Shown here: positions 15,832 to 24,330 of the stretch, in pieces
Layout: each line of letters starts with the position of its first letter
How positions within the stretch are numbered: the first letter of the stretch is position 1
From: Candidatus Aminicenantota bacterium
Lineage (GTDB): Bacteria > Acidobacteriota > Aminicenantia > UBA2199
Length of the DNA: 64,000 bases
Assembly: GCA_029938635.1 (NCBI GenBank)
Contig: JAOZUQ010000002.1
Span: 62,001 to 126,000 of the forward strand
Direction of reading: 5' to 3'
Translations under genes and position numbers: made by a program
Notes under the pieces: generated by a model
Told to the model about the DNA's origin: nothing
The model's input: the letters and a program-made list of their open reading frames with translations, nothing else
Database searches by the model: none

Positions 15832-17082
15832 TTATTTCTCAAGCTCTTCAAGTTCTTTAAGATATTCTTCCCTTTTTCTTTTCTTTACATAGATATCTTT
15901 GAACTTTTTGTTGTATTCATTGTTCTTCTTAATAAATTCAGCACTTTGTGAAGGATCGATCTTGATCATTTCCCTCCATAAAAGTCCCATGTAAGAATAA
16001 GGATTCGGATATTCAGGTGAAAGAGTTATAGCTTTTTCCAGTGCAGCAAAGCCTGTATCAATTGCTTTCTTCCTCTCTTCTTTCGGAAATATATCATCAT
16101 CAACAGGAGTTTGATAACTCTTGTTCCATGCTACAACTCCCAGGGAGTAATATGCTTCAGCAAACTCAAGTTTCTTTTCGTCACTCAGATCAACCAGCTT
16201 TTTCTCAGCTTCTTCGATCACTGCTTTAAGAACAAGCTCTTTTTCCGCGATCATATCAACTGCTTCTGTGAGGGTAGGGAAATTCTTTAACTCTTCTCTT
16301 TTTTCAGCAAGAAGTTCCTTCTTTTGATCAGCAGGAATAGCTTTGTTCCCATCTACATTCCTGATATATTTATTAAGATCTTCAACTCTTTTTATATCCG
16401 CTTTGACCTTGTCAATGTCTTTATAACTATCGAGTATTGTCGGATCCATCATTGTAACTATCCTCTTATTATGAGCATCGATAGCTTTGTCCCAAGCTCT
16501 GTGATTCTGTAAATATACTGCAAAGTAGTGGTATCCGCTCGGATCGGTCGGGTCCAATTCGATCCTCTTCTCATACATTTCATTTGCTTTCTCAAACTTA
16601 CCATTCTGGGAATAGAAGTTTGCCAGTGTATAGTAAGATTTGGGGGAATCTGATGATTTTTCAAGAATCTTCAGAAAGTATTTTTCAGCTTCCTCAAAAT
16701 TCCCGATCTTGTCAAAAATGCTACCTAGAGCAATAACTACATTATCATCTTCCGGATGAGCTTCTTCAGCCATCTGAAGGTATTTTACAGCTTTTTCACT
16801 ATATTCAAGATTTCTCTCTGTCTCTTTTCCGGGTTTGTACAACATGCTGTAACATGTCCCGACATAAAGATAAGCAACATCAAGTTTGGGGTTTTTTTCA
16901 AGTGCTATTTCATACTCTTCCGAAGCTTTCCGGAATTTTTCCTGAGCATATAATTTATTTGCTTCCCTGAGATGTTTATTTGCACTTAAATTTGAAACTG
17001 ATAACTTCTTACATCCTGAAAAACCTGAAAGTAAAAACATTGCGATTATGAGTATCAAAACAGAGTATAATAATTTTTTCAT
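15832..17082 (-). CDS. TPR-repeat lipoprotein
   Basis: A 416-residue protein with a lipoprotein signal (LLSGFSGC). Tetratricopeptide repeats run from about residue 38 to 200 (HLREANKLYAQEKFRKASEEYEIALEKNP; AEEAHPEDDNVVIALGSIFDKIGNFEEAEKYFLKIL; SYYTLANFYSQNGKFEKANEMYEKRIELDP) and again near the C-terminus (GFAALEKAITLSPEYPNPYSYMGLLWREM), with a charged helical segment between. Likely a periplasm-facing scaffold on a membrane. The second of two adjacent ATGs (17082) is preferred, 5 nt from AGGAGG. Confidence 0.85.
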   Translation of the reverse strand: MKKLLYSVLILIIAMFLLSGFSGCKKLSVSNLSANKHLREANKLYAQEKFRKASEEYEIALEKNPKLDVAYLYVGTCYSMLYKPGKETERNLEYSEKAVKYLQMAEEAHPEDDNVVIALGSIFDKIGNFEEAEKYFLKILEKSSDSPKSYYTLANFYSQNGKFEKANEMYEKRIELDPTDPSGYHYFAVYLQNHRAWDKAIDAHNKRIVTMMDPTILDSYKDIDKVKADIKRVEDLNKYIRNVDGNKAIPADQKKELLAEKREELKNFPTLTEAVDMIAEKELVLKAVIEEAEKKLVDLSDEKKLEFAEAYYSLGVVAWNKSYQTPVDDDIFPKEERKKAIDTGFAALEKAITLSPEYPNPYSYMGLLWREMIKIDPSQSAEFIKKNNEYNKKFKDIYVKKRKREEYLKELEELEK

Positions 17083-17103
17083 CATATCCTCCTAAGATAT
17101 TGA

Positions 17104-17132
17104 AATATATTGTAATCTTCGGTAAAAGTCAA
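17104..17132 (-). promoter_or_regulatory. Promoter of the TPR lipoprotein gene
   Basis: Minus-strand TTGACT (17132-17127), 17 bp, TATATT (17109-17104), giving a roughly 20-nt leader that includes AGGAGG. This is a conventional, Shine-Dalgarno-led unit. Confidence 0.6.
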
Positions 17133-17164
17133 GTAATTTAAAGCAAAAATGTCGGCATAACTCT

Positions 17165-17509
17165 TCATTTCACACGGTAGAACCACATAAGAAAAAGCCA
17201 AAGATCCTGTATGTACGGGATAAGTTTATTATTAAGGTAAATCCTGGTTGATTCCTGATCTTTTACAAGCTCGAACAATTCATACAGATCATCAACATCA
17301 GGCGGATAAAAGCTGACATAAGTTTTCCTTAAGTCACCTTCACCCTCCTCCATGAAGTAAGGATTGTTTTTGGCAAGCTCCAGTGCTTTTTCATATTTTC
17401 TGGATAAATGCTTCTGGAACCTGATAGTAACCTTAAATTCTTTGTTACTTTTTTTCGGATTCAGGATATTCGATAGCTTTTCAGCTTCGATCTTCTTCTT
17501 TGCATCCAT
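17165..17509 (-). CDS. Hypothetical protein, 114 residues
   Basis: I do not recognise a family. It is soluble, charged and mixed alpha/beta, with a basic N-terminus (MDAKKKIEAEKLSNILNPKKSNKEF), an acidic middle (MEEGEGDLRKTYVSFYPPDVDDLYELFELVKD) and a tryptophan-rich end (IQDLWLFLMWFYRVK). It is real by promoter evidence: TATAAT lies exactly 6 nt before its ATG. It sits between uvrD and the TPR lipoprotein gene on the same strand. Confidence 0.7.
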   Translation of the reverse strand: MDAKKKIEAEKLSNILNPKKSNKEFKVTIRFQKHLSRKYEKALELAKNNPYFMEEGEGDLRKTYVSFYPPDVDDLYELFELVKDQESTRIYLNNKLIPYIQDLWLFLMWFYRVK

Positions 17510-17515
17510 GACAGG

Positions 17516-17545
17516 ATTATAATATAAAACTACCCCTCAAATCAA
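17516..17545 (-). promoter_or_regulatory. Promoter with perfect TATAAT, leaderless geometry
   Basis: Minus-strand TTGATT (17545-17540), 18 bp, TATAAT (17521-17516), then CCTGTC and ATG at 17509. There is no ribosome-binding sequence between -10 and start. Confidence 0.65.
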
Positions 17546-17567
17546 ACTCAAAGGTAGTGGCCGGAGA

Positions 17568-19640
17568 TCATTTCAAAAATTTTAATTTGACTATAGAGGT
17601 GTCTATCAGTTTTTCGCCTTTTTCTTTGAAATCAACAAGATATTTAGTTTCATCAGTTTTTTTCAATACTGCACCCATACCGAAAACAGGATGCTCCACC
17701 ATCATTTCAGAATGTGATTCAGAATGTGGTTTATCCGGGGCCATACCTGAAATACTTCTCAAAAGCTCTCCGAAGGAATAAGCAACGTTTACATTGTTCA
17801 GTCCGGTTTCAAGGAGGAATTCAGACTCTCTTACACCTCCGGTAGAGATCACAAGCCTGTTTATTGCCCTTGTAGAAGCAACATACATGAGACGTCGCTC
17901 TTCCTCTATCTCCATCTTTTCCTTTCTCATAAAAAACGGCATATATGTATTGTTCACTCCGGCAACAACTATAGTAGGATATTCGAGCCCTTTGGAATTG
18001 TGCATTGTAAGCAGGAGAACCTTTTCGGAATTCGAGTCTTTCCCCCTTCCGGATTCAAGGGATAGTCTGTCAAGAAGTTCATGAATATCTTTTTTTTCAT
18101 CCGACTCAACCTCCCATTTTTTGATAAAATCCAGAAGTTCATCAATGTTAAGAAGCCTATCCTCCTCCCTCCGATCCTTCAGGTACCCGGTATATCCCGA
18201 ATCGTCCAATAACATCTGGAGGAGATCAGATATACCTCGATTTTTATTTCCTGAACTGACTTTACAAATTTTTTCAAAGAAAGGCTTTGAATTGAACTTG
18301 TCCGGGAAATATTTCTTTAGCGAGTTCATCAGGGAAAGCCCTTTTTCATTACTCCGGACTCTGATCTGCTCCAGAGATTTCGGCCCTATTCCGAGAGGAA
18401 GAAAATCAATTACCCTTAGAAATGAAACATCATCTTCCAAATTCAAAGCCAGCCTTAGAAGAGAGACAGAATCTTTGATCTCCTTTCTGTCAAAAAACCT
18501 CAGTCCTTTAACTATCCGATAATCAATTCCCCTCTTCTGAAATACTGACTCAAAAGGAAAAGATTGAGAATTGATCCTGTAAAGTATTGCAAGGGGAAAC
18601 ATAGAGGGATCTTCCCGAGAATAATGTTCTATCATATCTGCAACCTGTTCCGCTTCCGACTCCTTCGAAGAGACAAGCATAAGTGTGACCGGGTTTCCAC
18701 TCACCCTGTCTGTCCACATCTCCTTTACCTGCCTGAACTTATTCCTTCTGATCAGAGTATTTGCAAAATCAAGGATCTCCCTGGTCGATCTGTAATTCCG
18801 CTCCATCTTCATTGTCCTTGCCCCTTTGAAATCCTCTTTGAAATCGGTCATAAAACGGATATTTGCTCCCCGCCAGGAATAAACAGCCTGATCATCATCA
18901 CCTACTACAGTTATGGCACCATGCGAAGATGCTATCAGGCGGATCAATTCATACTGATTCGGATTCGTATCCTGGAATTCATCAACAAGGACATATTTGA
19001 AACGGGATCGATACATTTCTCTTGCCTTTTTATCACCACTCAGGATCAGAACCGGAAGGGATATCAGATCTTCAAAGTCCCAGCGTTTATTCTTTTTTTG
19101 ATGTTCCCAGTATTGTGAAAAGATCTCCGCCTCATCTTCGGTGAATCCCTTTCTGAATAACATATCTCTGTTGTTGGGATAAAACAGATTCATTTTTGCC
19201 CTGTTGATCTTTTTTACGGTATCATCAACCATATCGCTGGTAAAATATGAAAATTTTTCTTTGATAATACTTCCTACAATCTTTTTCTGATCTTTATCAT
19301 CACCAATTGCCCAATCAGTACCGTATCCGGACTTCACTCCGGCTTCTCTTAATATTTTTAATCCCAGAGAATGAAAAGTCGATATATTGAAGAGAAAAGG
19401 ATCGATGCCTGTTATACCCGTAACACGCTCCTTCATCTCATTTGCAGCTTTGTTTGTAAAAGTTACACCAAGTATATTTAAAGGGGAATATCCGTGTTCT
19501 TTAATGAGATAAGCTATCTTGTTTGTTATAACACGCGTTTTTCCCGAACCTGCTCCGGCGAGGATAAGAAGAGGCTTTTCAATGAACCTTACCGCTTCAG
19601 CCTGTTCATCATTCAGGTTAGAGAATATCTTATCGCTCAT
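17568..19640 (-). CDS. UvrD/PcrA-type superfamily 1 DNA helicase
   Basis: A 690-residue 3'-5' ATP-dependent DNA helicase of repair and replication restart. Motifs in order: LNDEQAEAV with Walker A GAGSGKT (residues 29-35), TFTNKAANEM, VDEFQDTN, GDDDQAVYSWRGA, NYRS, LLTMHNSKGLEYPTIVV and RRLMYVASTRA. The C-terminal HPVFGMGAVLKKTDETKYLVDFKEKGEKLI is the small Tudor-like tail of UvrD/PcrA that contacts RNA polymerase. The ATG at 19640, 5 nt after GAGGG, is chosen because the conserved Q-motif region begins there. It overlaps the 3' end of the PIMT gene by 11 nt, so the two are translationally coupled. Confidence 0.93.
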   Translation of the reverse strand: MSDKIFSNLNDEQAEAVRFIEKPLLILAGAGSGKTRVITNKIAYLIKEHGYSPLNILGVTFTNKAANEMKERVTGITGIDPFLFNISTFHSLGLKILREAGVKSGYGTDWAIGDDKDQKKIVGSIIKEKFSYFTSDMVDDTVKKINRAKMNLFYPNNRDMLFRKGFTEDEAEIFSQYWEHQKKNKRWDFEDLISLPVLILSGDKKAREMYRSRFKYVLVDEFQDTNPNQYELIRLIASSHGAITVVGDDDQAVYSWRGANIRFMTDFKEDFKGARTMKMERNYRSTREILDFANTLIRRNKFRQVKEMWTDRVSGNPVTLMLVSSKESEAEQVADMIEHYSREDPSMFPLAILYRINSQSFPFESVFQKRGIDYRIVKGLRFFDRKEIKDSVSLLRLALNLEDDVSFLRVIDFLPLGIGPKSLEQIRVRSNEKGLSLMNSLKKYFPDKFNSKPFFEKICKVSSGNKNRGISDLLQMLLDDSGYTGYLKDRREEDRLLNIDELLDFIKKWEVESDEKKDIHELLDRLSLESGRGKDSNSEKVLLLTMHNSKGLEYPTIVVAGVNNTYMPFFMRKEKMEIEEERRLMYVASTRAINRLVISTGGVRESEFLLETGLNNVNVAYSFGELLRSISGMAPDKPHSESHSEMMVEHPVFGMGAVLKKTDETKYLVDFKEKGEKLIDTSIVKLKFLK

Positions 19641-20337
19641 CCGTCCCTCTGATAAGAGGTGTGAAAGGAACGGGAATAAGGATCGTCCTCTTAAAATTTC
19701 CATCTTCTTCTTTCTCTATGAGGATGAATTCCTGAACTTTGGAGGAATAACTTACCGGAATGATCATCTTTCCTCCGGGCCTGAGCTGATCAAGAAGATC
19801 AGGAGGTATATGGTCGGGAGAATAAGTACAGATTATCCCGTCAAAAGGGGCATTCTCTTTCCAGCCCAGAGCTCCATCACCTATTCTGAAATTTATATTT
19901 TTGTATCCGAGCGATTTCAAAAGTTTTTCAGCTTTTTTCGACAGGGGAGGACGATTCTCGATCGTATAAACATTTTTCACAAGTTCTGCTAATATTGCTG
20001 CATGAAATCCCGACCCGGTACCGATCTCAAGTACTTTTTTATCATAGTCAGGAGCAATAACATAGGTCATCATAGCAACTATATAAGGCCTGTCTATCAC
20101 CTGCCCCTCACCGATGGCAAGGGATGAATCCCCATACGACTCTTCCCTGTATCTCTCGTCAACAAACAGATGCCTCTTAACTTTTAAAAAAGCATCGGTC
20201 ACTCTTTTGTTGGTTATTCCCCTTTTGATGATCTGCTCTTCGACCATATTTGTCCTCATCCCTGAATATTCATCACAGAGCAAAATGGAAGCAAAGGCAA
20301 TCAATACCAATAAAATAATAAAACCGGATTTTTTCAC
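19630..20337 (-). CDS. pcm: Exported protein-L-isoaspartate O-methyltransferase
   Basis: Repairs isoaspartyl residues in damaged proteins using S-adenosylmethionine. Of its 235 residues, 1-20 are a clear signal peptide (GFIILLVLIAFASILL), predicting a periplasmic location. The mature part has all PIMT landmarks: MVEEQIIKRGI, FLKVKRHLFV, YGDSSLAIGEGQVIDRPYIVAMM, the SAM motif VLEIGTGSGFHAAILAEL, VYTIENRPPLSKKAEKLL and RPGGKMIIPV. The start is GTG at 20337, exactly 6 nt after a -10 element. It overlaps the downstream helicase gene. SAM is not normally available in the periplasm, so localisation should be tested. Confidence 0.9.
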   Translation of the reverse strand: MKKSGFIILLVLIAFASILLCDEYSGMRTNMVEEQIIKRGITNKRVTDAFLKVKRHLFVDERYREESYGDSSLAIGEGQVIDRPYIVAMMTYVIAPDYDKKVLEIGTGSGFHAAILAELVKNVYTIENRPPLSKKAEKLLKSLGYKNINFRIGDGALGWKENAPFDGIICTYSPDHIPPDLLDQLRPGGKMIIPVSYSSKVQEFILIEKEEDGNFKRTILIPVPFTPLIRGTDER

Positions 20338-20343
20338 GGTTCA

Positions 20344-20372
20344 ATTGTATCAGATAATAAGGAAACAACAAA
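20344..20372 (-). promoter_or_regulatory. Promoter of the PIMT-helicase pair, leaderless GTG start
   Basis: Minus-strand TTTGTT (20372-20367), 17 bp, TACAAT (20349-20344) preceded by TGA (extended -10 TGn), then TGAACC and the GTG at 20337. Confidence 0.5.
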
Positions 20373-20398
20373 GATGATTGTCCCGTGTACAAAAAATG

Positions 20399-20427
20399 TT
20401 GATATACAGGGCGATTTGTACTATATT
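20399..20427 (+). promoter_or_regulatory. Promoter of rel, near-leaderless, fixing its start
   Basis: TTGATA (20399-20404), 17 bp, TATATT (20422-20427). The ATG at 20437 follows after 9 nt without Shine-Dalgarno. Because this promoter lies inside the possible upstream extension of the frame (ATG at 20374), it argues that translation begins at 20437. Confidence 0.65.
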
Positions 20428-20436
20428 CTTTACAAA

Positions 20437-22581
20437 ATGATAAAACGGTTTTTTGAACTTCAGGAAAAAGTACTTAATTATCACCCCAAAGCAAATACTG
20501 AACTTCTGAAAAAAGCATATTCAGTTGCAGCTGATGCACACATGAACCAGATCAGGGCAAATAAAGAAGCATATATTTCCCATCCTCTCTCTGTTGCAGG
20601 GATCCTTGCAGATATGAAGCTTGACGAAATTTCCGTTGCTGCAGCACTCCTTCATGATGTGGTTGAAGATACTGATTATACAATTGAGGATATAAACTCT
20701 TTATTTGGGAAAGAGGTCGGGGGAATTGTCTGGGGCGTAACAAAGATCACTAAAATATCCGACCTCGATGCCGAAAACGCACAAGCAGAAACACTTAAAA
20801 AGATCATAATTGCTATGACAGGAGATGTGAGGGTGATCCTCATCAAGCTGGCTGACAGGCTTCATAATATCCTCACTCTTGGCGCACTTAAAGAAGAAAA
20901 AAGGAAGAGGATCGCGAGAGAAACTCTTGACATATACGCACCGATAGCAGCACGACTCGGAATGGGAAAAATAAAAGTAACACTCGAAGATATTTCATTC
21001 CAATACTCATGCCCGGAAGAATACGATAAGATTACACGGGAAATCGGGGTAAGGGAAGAGTGGGCGAATCAGAAACTTGAAAAATTCAGGAAAGAGATAA
21101 AAAAAATCCTGAGAGAACTGAGAATTTCAGGAGATATCGAGTACAGGATTAAAAGAAAATTTTCAATTTATAAAAAATTAAAAAAACAGAATATAGATAT
21201 TGAGAAGGTTTATGATCTTCTTGCCCTTCGTGTCGTGACAAAGTCGGTAGCAGACTGCTATGTGGTAATTGGAGAGATACATCAAAGATACACTCCTCTC
21301 CCCGGAAGATGGCGTGATTTTATAGCTCACCCGAGAAACAACGGCTATCAGTCAATCCATACAACTATCATTTCCGGAGACGGGATCAAATATGAGATCC
21401 AGGTCCGTACAAAAGAAATGCATAAGATTGCAGAAGAAGGGATTGCCGCACACTGGAAGTATAAAGAGGGAATATCATTCCTTGAGAACGACCAGAGACT
21501 GAACTGGTTCAGAGAGATGATTGATGCTCACAAGGAAAACCCGGACCCGGAAGAGTTTCTAAACCTTCTAAAAGGGGATCTTGTTGTGAAAGAGATATAT
21601 GTTTTCACACCCAAGGGAAAAGTGGTCAATCTTAAGATAGGATCCACAGCAATCGATTTCGCCTATGCCATCCATACTGAGATCGGAGACAAGTGTTACG
21701 GGGCCATAGTAAATGAACATATGGTATCAATAAAAAAAGTTCTTAACTCAGGAGATGTTGTAGAAATTGCAACCAGGAAAAATGCTTCTCCTTCACTTGA
21801 CTGGCTTAAATATACCGCCACAAGCAAAGCTCGAAAAAAAATATTGACCTTCCTCCAGCAGGAGGAAAACAAAAAGAACATTGAAAAAGGGAAAAGATTG
21901 TGGAGCAAGATCCTGAGGGAGTACAAGAAGAAATATAAGGTCAAGATAGATGATAACGAATTCAGGGATCGTCTGAAAAAAATACACTACAATGAGATCG
22001 AAACATTCTTCCGGGATATAGGATCCAACAAGAAAGTACTTGATAAAAAAACCATGGGAGTGATCTTCAACGAAGTGGAAGCCTTTGAGATAGCACCTAA
22101 AAAAGTGAGATCAAAGAAGAGAGATCAATTATACAGGATGATCAGGGTGGAAGGATATCAGGATATCGATGTTAAATTTGCAAAATGCTGCAACCCTATC
22201 AAGGGAGAAAAAATTAAAGGCTTTATTACATTAAAGAGGGGGCTTGTAATTCACCGCGAAAACTGCTCAAGCCTTAAGAATGTAATGCAGGATAGAATAA
22301 AGAAGGTGGAATGGAACGAAGAGGCAAAATTTTTACAGCTTGTAAAATACGATATTATTGTTTCGGACAAACCTGGTATGCTCAGTTTAATATCAAATAT
22401 AACTGCAAAATATGATTCGAACATTAAAAAAATAGAGAATGAAGCGATCACTCAGAACTCAAGTAAGATCAAGATCTCTTTTGAGATCAGTCACGTTGAT
22501 CAGTTAAAGGAGATCTACAAGGAATTCTCCTCTACCAAAGGAGTATTTCAGGTCATCAGGAAAAGGATCTCGGAAAAATAG
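20437..22581 (+). CDS. Bifunctional (p)ppGpp synthetase/hydrolase, Rel family
   Basis: Long RSH stringent-response enzyme of 714 residues, making and degrading (p)ppGpp. The hydrolase HD domain carries HPLSVAGILADM, ALLHDVVEDT and IKLADRLHNILTL. The synthetase domain has YSIY-type FSIYKKL, DLLALRVV, DCYVVIGEIHQRYTPLPGRW, NNGYQSIHTT and EIQVRTKEMHKIAEEGIAAHW. A TGS domain (YVFTPKGKVVNLKIGSTAIDFAYAIH), a helical/zinc-finger region with KFAKCCNPIKGEKIKGF and HRENCSSLKN, and a C-terminal ACT domain follow. Both active sites look intact, which suits a sole Rel enzyme. It is transcribed divergently from pcm. Confidence 0.94.
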   Translation: MIKRFFELQEKVLNYHPKANTELLKKAYSVAADAHMNQIRANKEAYISHPLSVAGILADMKLDEISVAAALLHDVVEDTDYTIEDINSLFGKEVGGIVWGVTKITKISDLDAENAQAETLKKIIIAMTGDVRVILIKLADRLHNILTLGALKEEKRKRIARETLDIYAPIAARLGMGKIKVTLEDISFQYSCPEEYDKITREIGVREEWANQKLEKFRKEIKKILRELRISGDIEYRIKRKFSIYKKLKKQNIDIEKVYDLLALRVVTKSVADCYVVIGEIHQRYTPLPGRWRDFIAHPRNNGYQSIHTTIISGDGIKYEIQVRTKEMHKIAEEGIAAHWKYKEGISFLENDQRLNWFREMIDAHKENPDPEEFLNLLKGDLVVKEIYVFTPKGKVVNLKIGSTAIDFAYAIHTEIGDKCYGAIVNEHMVSIKKVLNSGDVVEIATRKNASPSLDWLKYTATSKARKKILTFLQQEENKKNIEKGKRLWSKILREYKKKYKVKIDDNEFRDRLKKIHYNEIETFFRDIGSNKKVLDKKTMGVIFNEVEAFEIAPKKVRSKKRDQLYRMIRVEGYQDIDVKFAKCCNPIKGEKIKGFITLKRGLVIHRENCSSLKNVMQDRIKKVEWNEEAKFLQLVKYDIIVSDKPGMLSLISNITAKYDSNIKKIENEAITQNSSKIKISFEISHVDQLKEIYKEFSSTKGVFQVIRKRISEK

Positions 22582-22593
22582 GAACTATTTTTC
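22573..22593. terminator. Palindrome formed by the two convergent gene ends (rel/queH)
   Basis: GAAAAATAG-gaa-CTATTTTTC: each gene ends GAA AAA TAG, and the two ends form a perfect 9-bp inverted repeat with a 3-nt loop. The stem is A/T-rich and weak, but followed by T-rich sequence in both directions it could act as a bidirectional terminator. Confidence 0.4.
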
Positions 22594-23139
22594 AAGCTTT
22601 CTATTGCGGTCACGTCTGGAATAAACACACCCGCAATAATTCTGATGAACGATGCCATGCTCCATACTCATTTTTTTCCCTATGTTAAATCCGTCCCTTT
22701 TTTTGAAATTCTCAGGAAGAAATTCTACATTATATTTCTCACTCATCCGATTCCCGGATTCATTAATCTGGGAGGTGTTTTTATACGGACTGATCGAAAG
22801 AGTGGATGCAACAATTTCAAATCCATTCTCTGCAGCATATTTAAATGCCTTTTCAAATCTCATTTCAAAGCAGATCGTGCATCTCTCTCCCCTCTCAGGA
22901 TCATTTCCATGACCTTTTACAAGCCGGAACCACTCTTTAACATCATATTCTGAGATTATGGTTTCCCAACCCAGTTTCTCTGAGATCTTCTTTGATTCCT
23001 CAACTCTCATTTCATATTCTCTTTGCGGGTGGATATTAGGGTTGTAAAAAAATCCGGTTACATCATACTCTTCCTTCAGTTTTTCAAAAACATAAACCGC
23101 GCATGGGGCACAGCAGATATGGAGCAGTAGTTTCTTCAC
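22585..23139 (-). CDS. queH: Epoxyqueuosine reductase QueH
   Basis: Reduces epoxyqueuosine to queuosine in tRNA, the non-cobalamin alternative to QueG. The 184-residue protein has the family cysteines: adjacent Cys in HICCAPC (residues 9, 10, 13), RCTICFEMR and NYCGCVYS, used for metal/Fe-S binding and catalysis, plus GFFYNPNIHPQREYEMR and STLSISPYKN. It overlaps the upstream PHP gene by 4 nt (ATGA), so they are coupled. Confidence 0.93.
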   Translation of the reverse strand: MKKLLLHICCAPCAVYVFEKLKEEYDVTGFFYNPNIHPQREYEMRVEESKKISEKLGWETIISEYDVKEWFRLVKGHGNDPERGERCTICFEMRFEKAFKYAAENGFEIVASTLSISPYKNTSQINESGNRMSEKYNVEFLPENFKKRDGFNIGKKMSMEHGIVHQNYCGCVYSRRDRNRKLEK

Positions 23140-23999
23140 GGGATCAGACTTGGAGGATTCCTGTCTGCTAATTCTTCAAGGGTGTGTGAATCACTCCCCC
23201 TCGTGGCAAACAGGCCGTATTTTTCTGTAACATTACTTATCATAGAGATCAGCCCCTGATAATCTTTCTTGTTAAACATAGAAGGAGAGAGTCCATGGTA
23301 ATCATAGAATACTTCCACGCCTTCAAGGCCGAGTGCAGAAAGTTCCGCTATTATTTTGTCAAGCTCTATTCCGTTTATACCAAGATAATATGCAGGGTGT
23401 GCAAGGACAGCTGTTCCACCCGCTTTTAATATAACAGGGATTATTACTTCAGGGGGCAGTTTAGGCACTATTGTCTCTGATTTACATTTTTCTGCGATCC
23501 ATTTTGAAGCATCTTTATATTTGTTAAAAGTATTATTTTTCAGCAGTTCTCTGACTATATGGGGCTTCATCAGTGTTTCTCTGCCCGGAGGGAAGATCAT
23601 TTCATCTGTAAGAGTTTTTTCACCAAGATTAATATTAACCTTGTCCATTATCTCCCTGATCCTTTTTTTTCTGAATGATTGAACCTCCAAAAGATGTTCA
23701 CTCAGAACAGGATGTGTCACGTCAATGCCATAACCGAGAATGTGTATCTCAACTCCCATATACTCACTATCCAGTTCAATTCCCGGGATCAGATCCAATC
23801 CTCTCCGGCCGGCTTTTTCTTTCAGGGCATCCGTTCCTCCGGAATAAGCACCTACACCATCATGATCGGTGATCGAAATGGTTTTTAATCCTATCTTCTC
23901 AGAAGCTTCTATTATCTCTTCAGCTCTCATTTCTCCGTCGGATGCAATAGTGTGGATATGCAGGTCAGCGGAATTCAGATCAATTTTTGTAAAGTCCAT
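23136..23999 (-). CDS. PHP-domain phosphoesterase (TrpH/RNase AM-like)
   Basis: A 287-residue metal-dependent phosphoesterase. Metal ligands are in DLHIHTIASDGEM, SITDHDGVGAY, PGIELDSEY with EIHILGYGID, AVLAHPAYY and TRGSDSHT. Family members act as 5'-3' RNA or 3',5'-nucleoside bisphosphate phosphatases. The start codon lies inside a palindrome (CCATAG-CGGT-CTATGG, 24011-23996) that could fold over the initiation site. Confidence 0.88.
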   Translation of the reverse strand: MDFTKIDLNSADLHIHTIASDGEMRAEEIIEASEKIGLKTISITDHDGVGAYSGGTDALKEKAGRRGLDLIPGIELDSEYMGVEIHILGYGIDVTHPVLSEHLLEVQSFRKKRIREIMDKVNINLGEKTLTDEMIFPPGRETLMKPHIVRELLKNNTFNKYKDASKWIAEKCKSETIVPKLPPEVIIPVILKAGGTAVLAHPAYYLGINGIELDKIIAELSALGLEGVEVFYDYHGLSPSMFNKKDYQGLISMISNVTEKYGLFATRGSDSHTLEELADRNPPSLIP

Positions 24000-24044
24000 A
24001 GACCGCTATGGTAACACAAAATCAAGATAAAGATTCTATATGTA

Positions 24045-24263
24045 TCAGGCAAAACTGATCTCTTCATCTCCGAAGAGTACGTTAAAAAGCCTTGTTACGG
24101 GGCCCGGAACCGTCCCGGATATTTTTTCACTCTTATTTTCTCTGTAGATCAGATTGAATTCTTTTCTGATGAAACTCGGGGTATCAAGGTCCCCGATAAC
24201 AAAATTGCCATTCTCCTCTAAATAATCAACTGACACCTTACTTAGCTCATACTTATGATTCAT
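24045..24263 (-). CDS. Hypothetical protein, 72 residues
   Basis: Unknown family. Start MNHKYELSKVSVDYLEENGN at 24263 is supported by AGGAGG 5 nt upstream; the longer in-frame ATG at 24317 lacks such a site. Predicted soluble and mixed alpha/beta, with a conserved-looking C-terminus (PVTRLFNVLFGDEEISFA). It lies between the NusG-like and PHP genes on the same strand. Confidence 0.6.
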   Translation of the reverse strand: MNHKYELSKVSVDYLEENGNFVIGDLDTPSFIRKEFNLIYRENKSEKISGTVPGPVTRLFNVLFGDEEISFA

Positions 24264-24330
24264 CTTCCCTCCTGCATCTATTATATTTGCAGGGGTACGC
24301 CAAATAATGTCGTTCAACTCAAAAAATAAT

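Noticed and set aside
18564-19118. A 184-codon open frame on the plus strand.
   Set aside because: It lies entirely antisense within the helicase gene, whose conserved motifs fill the minus strand, and it has no recognisable domain.
20374-20436. A 21-codon N-terminal extension of rel from an ATG at 20374.
   Set aside because: A good promoter (TTGATA-17-TATATT) lies inside it at 20399-20427, and the conserved protein begins at 20437; the extension would be untranscribed from that promoter.
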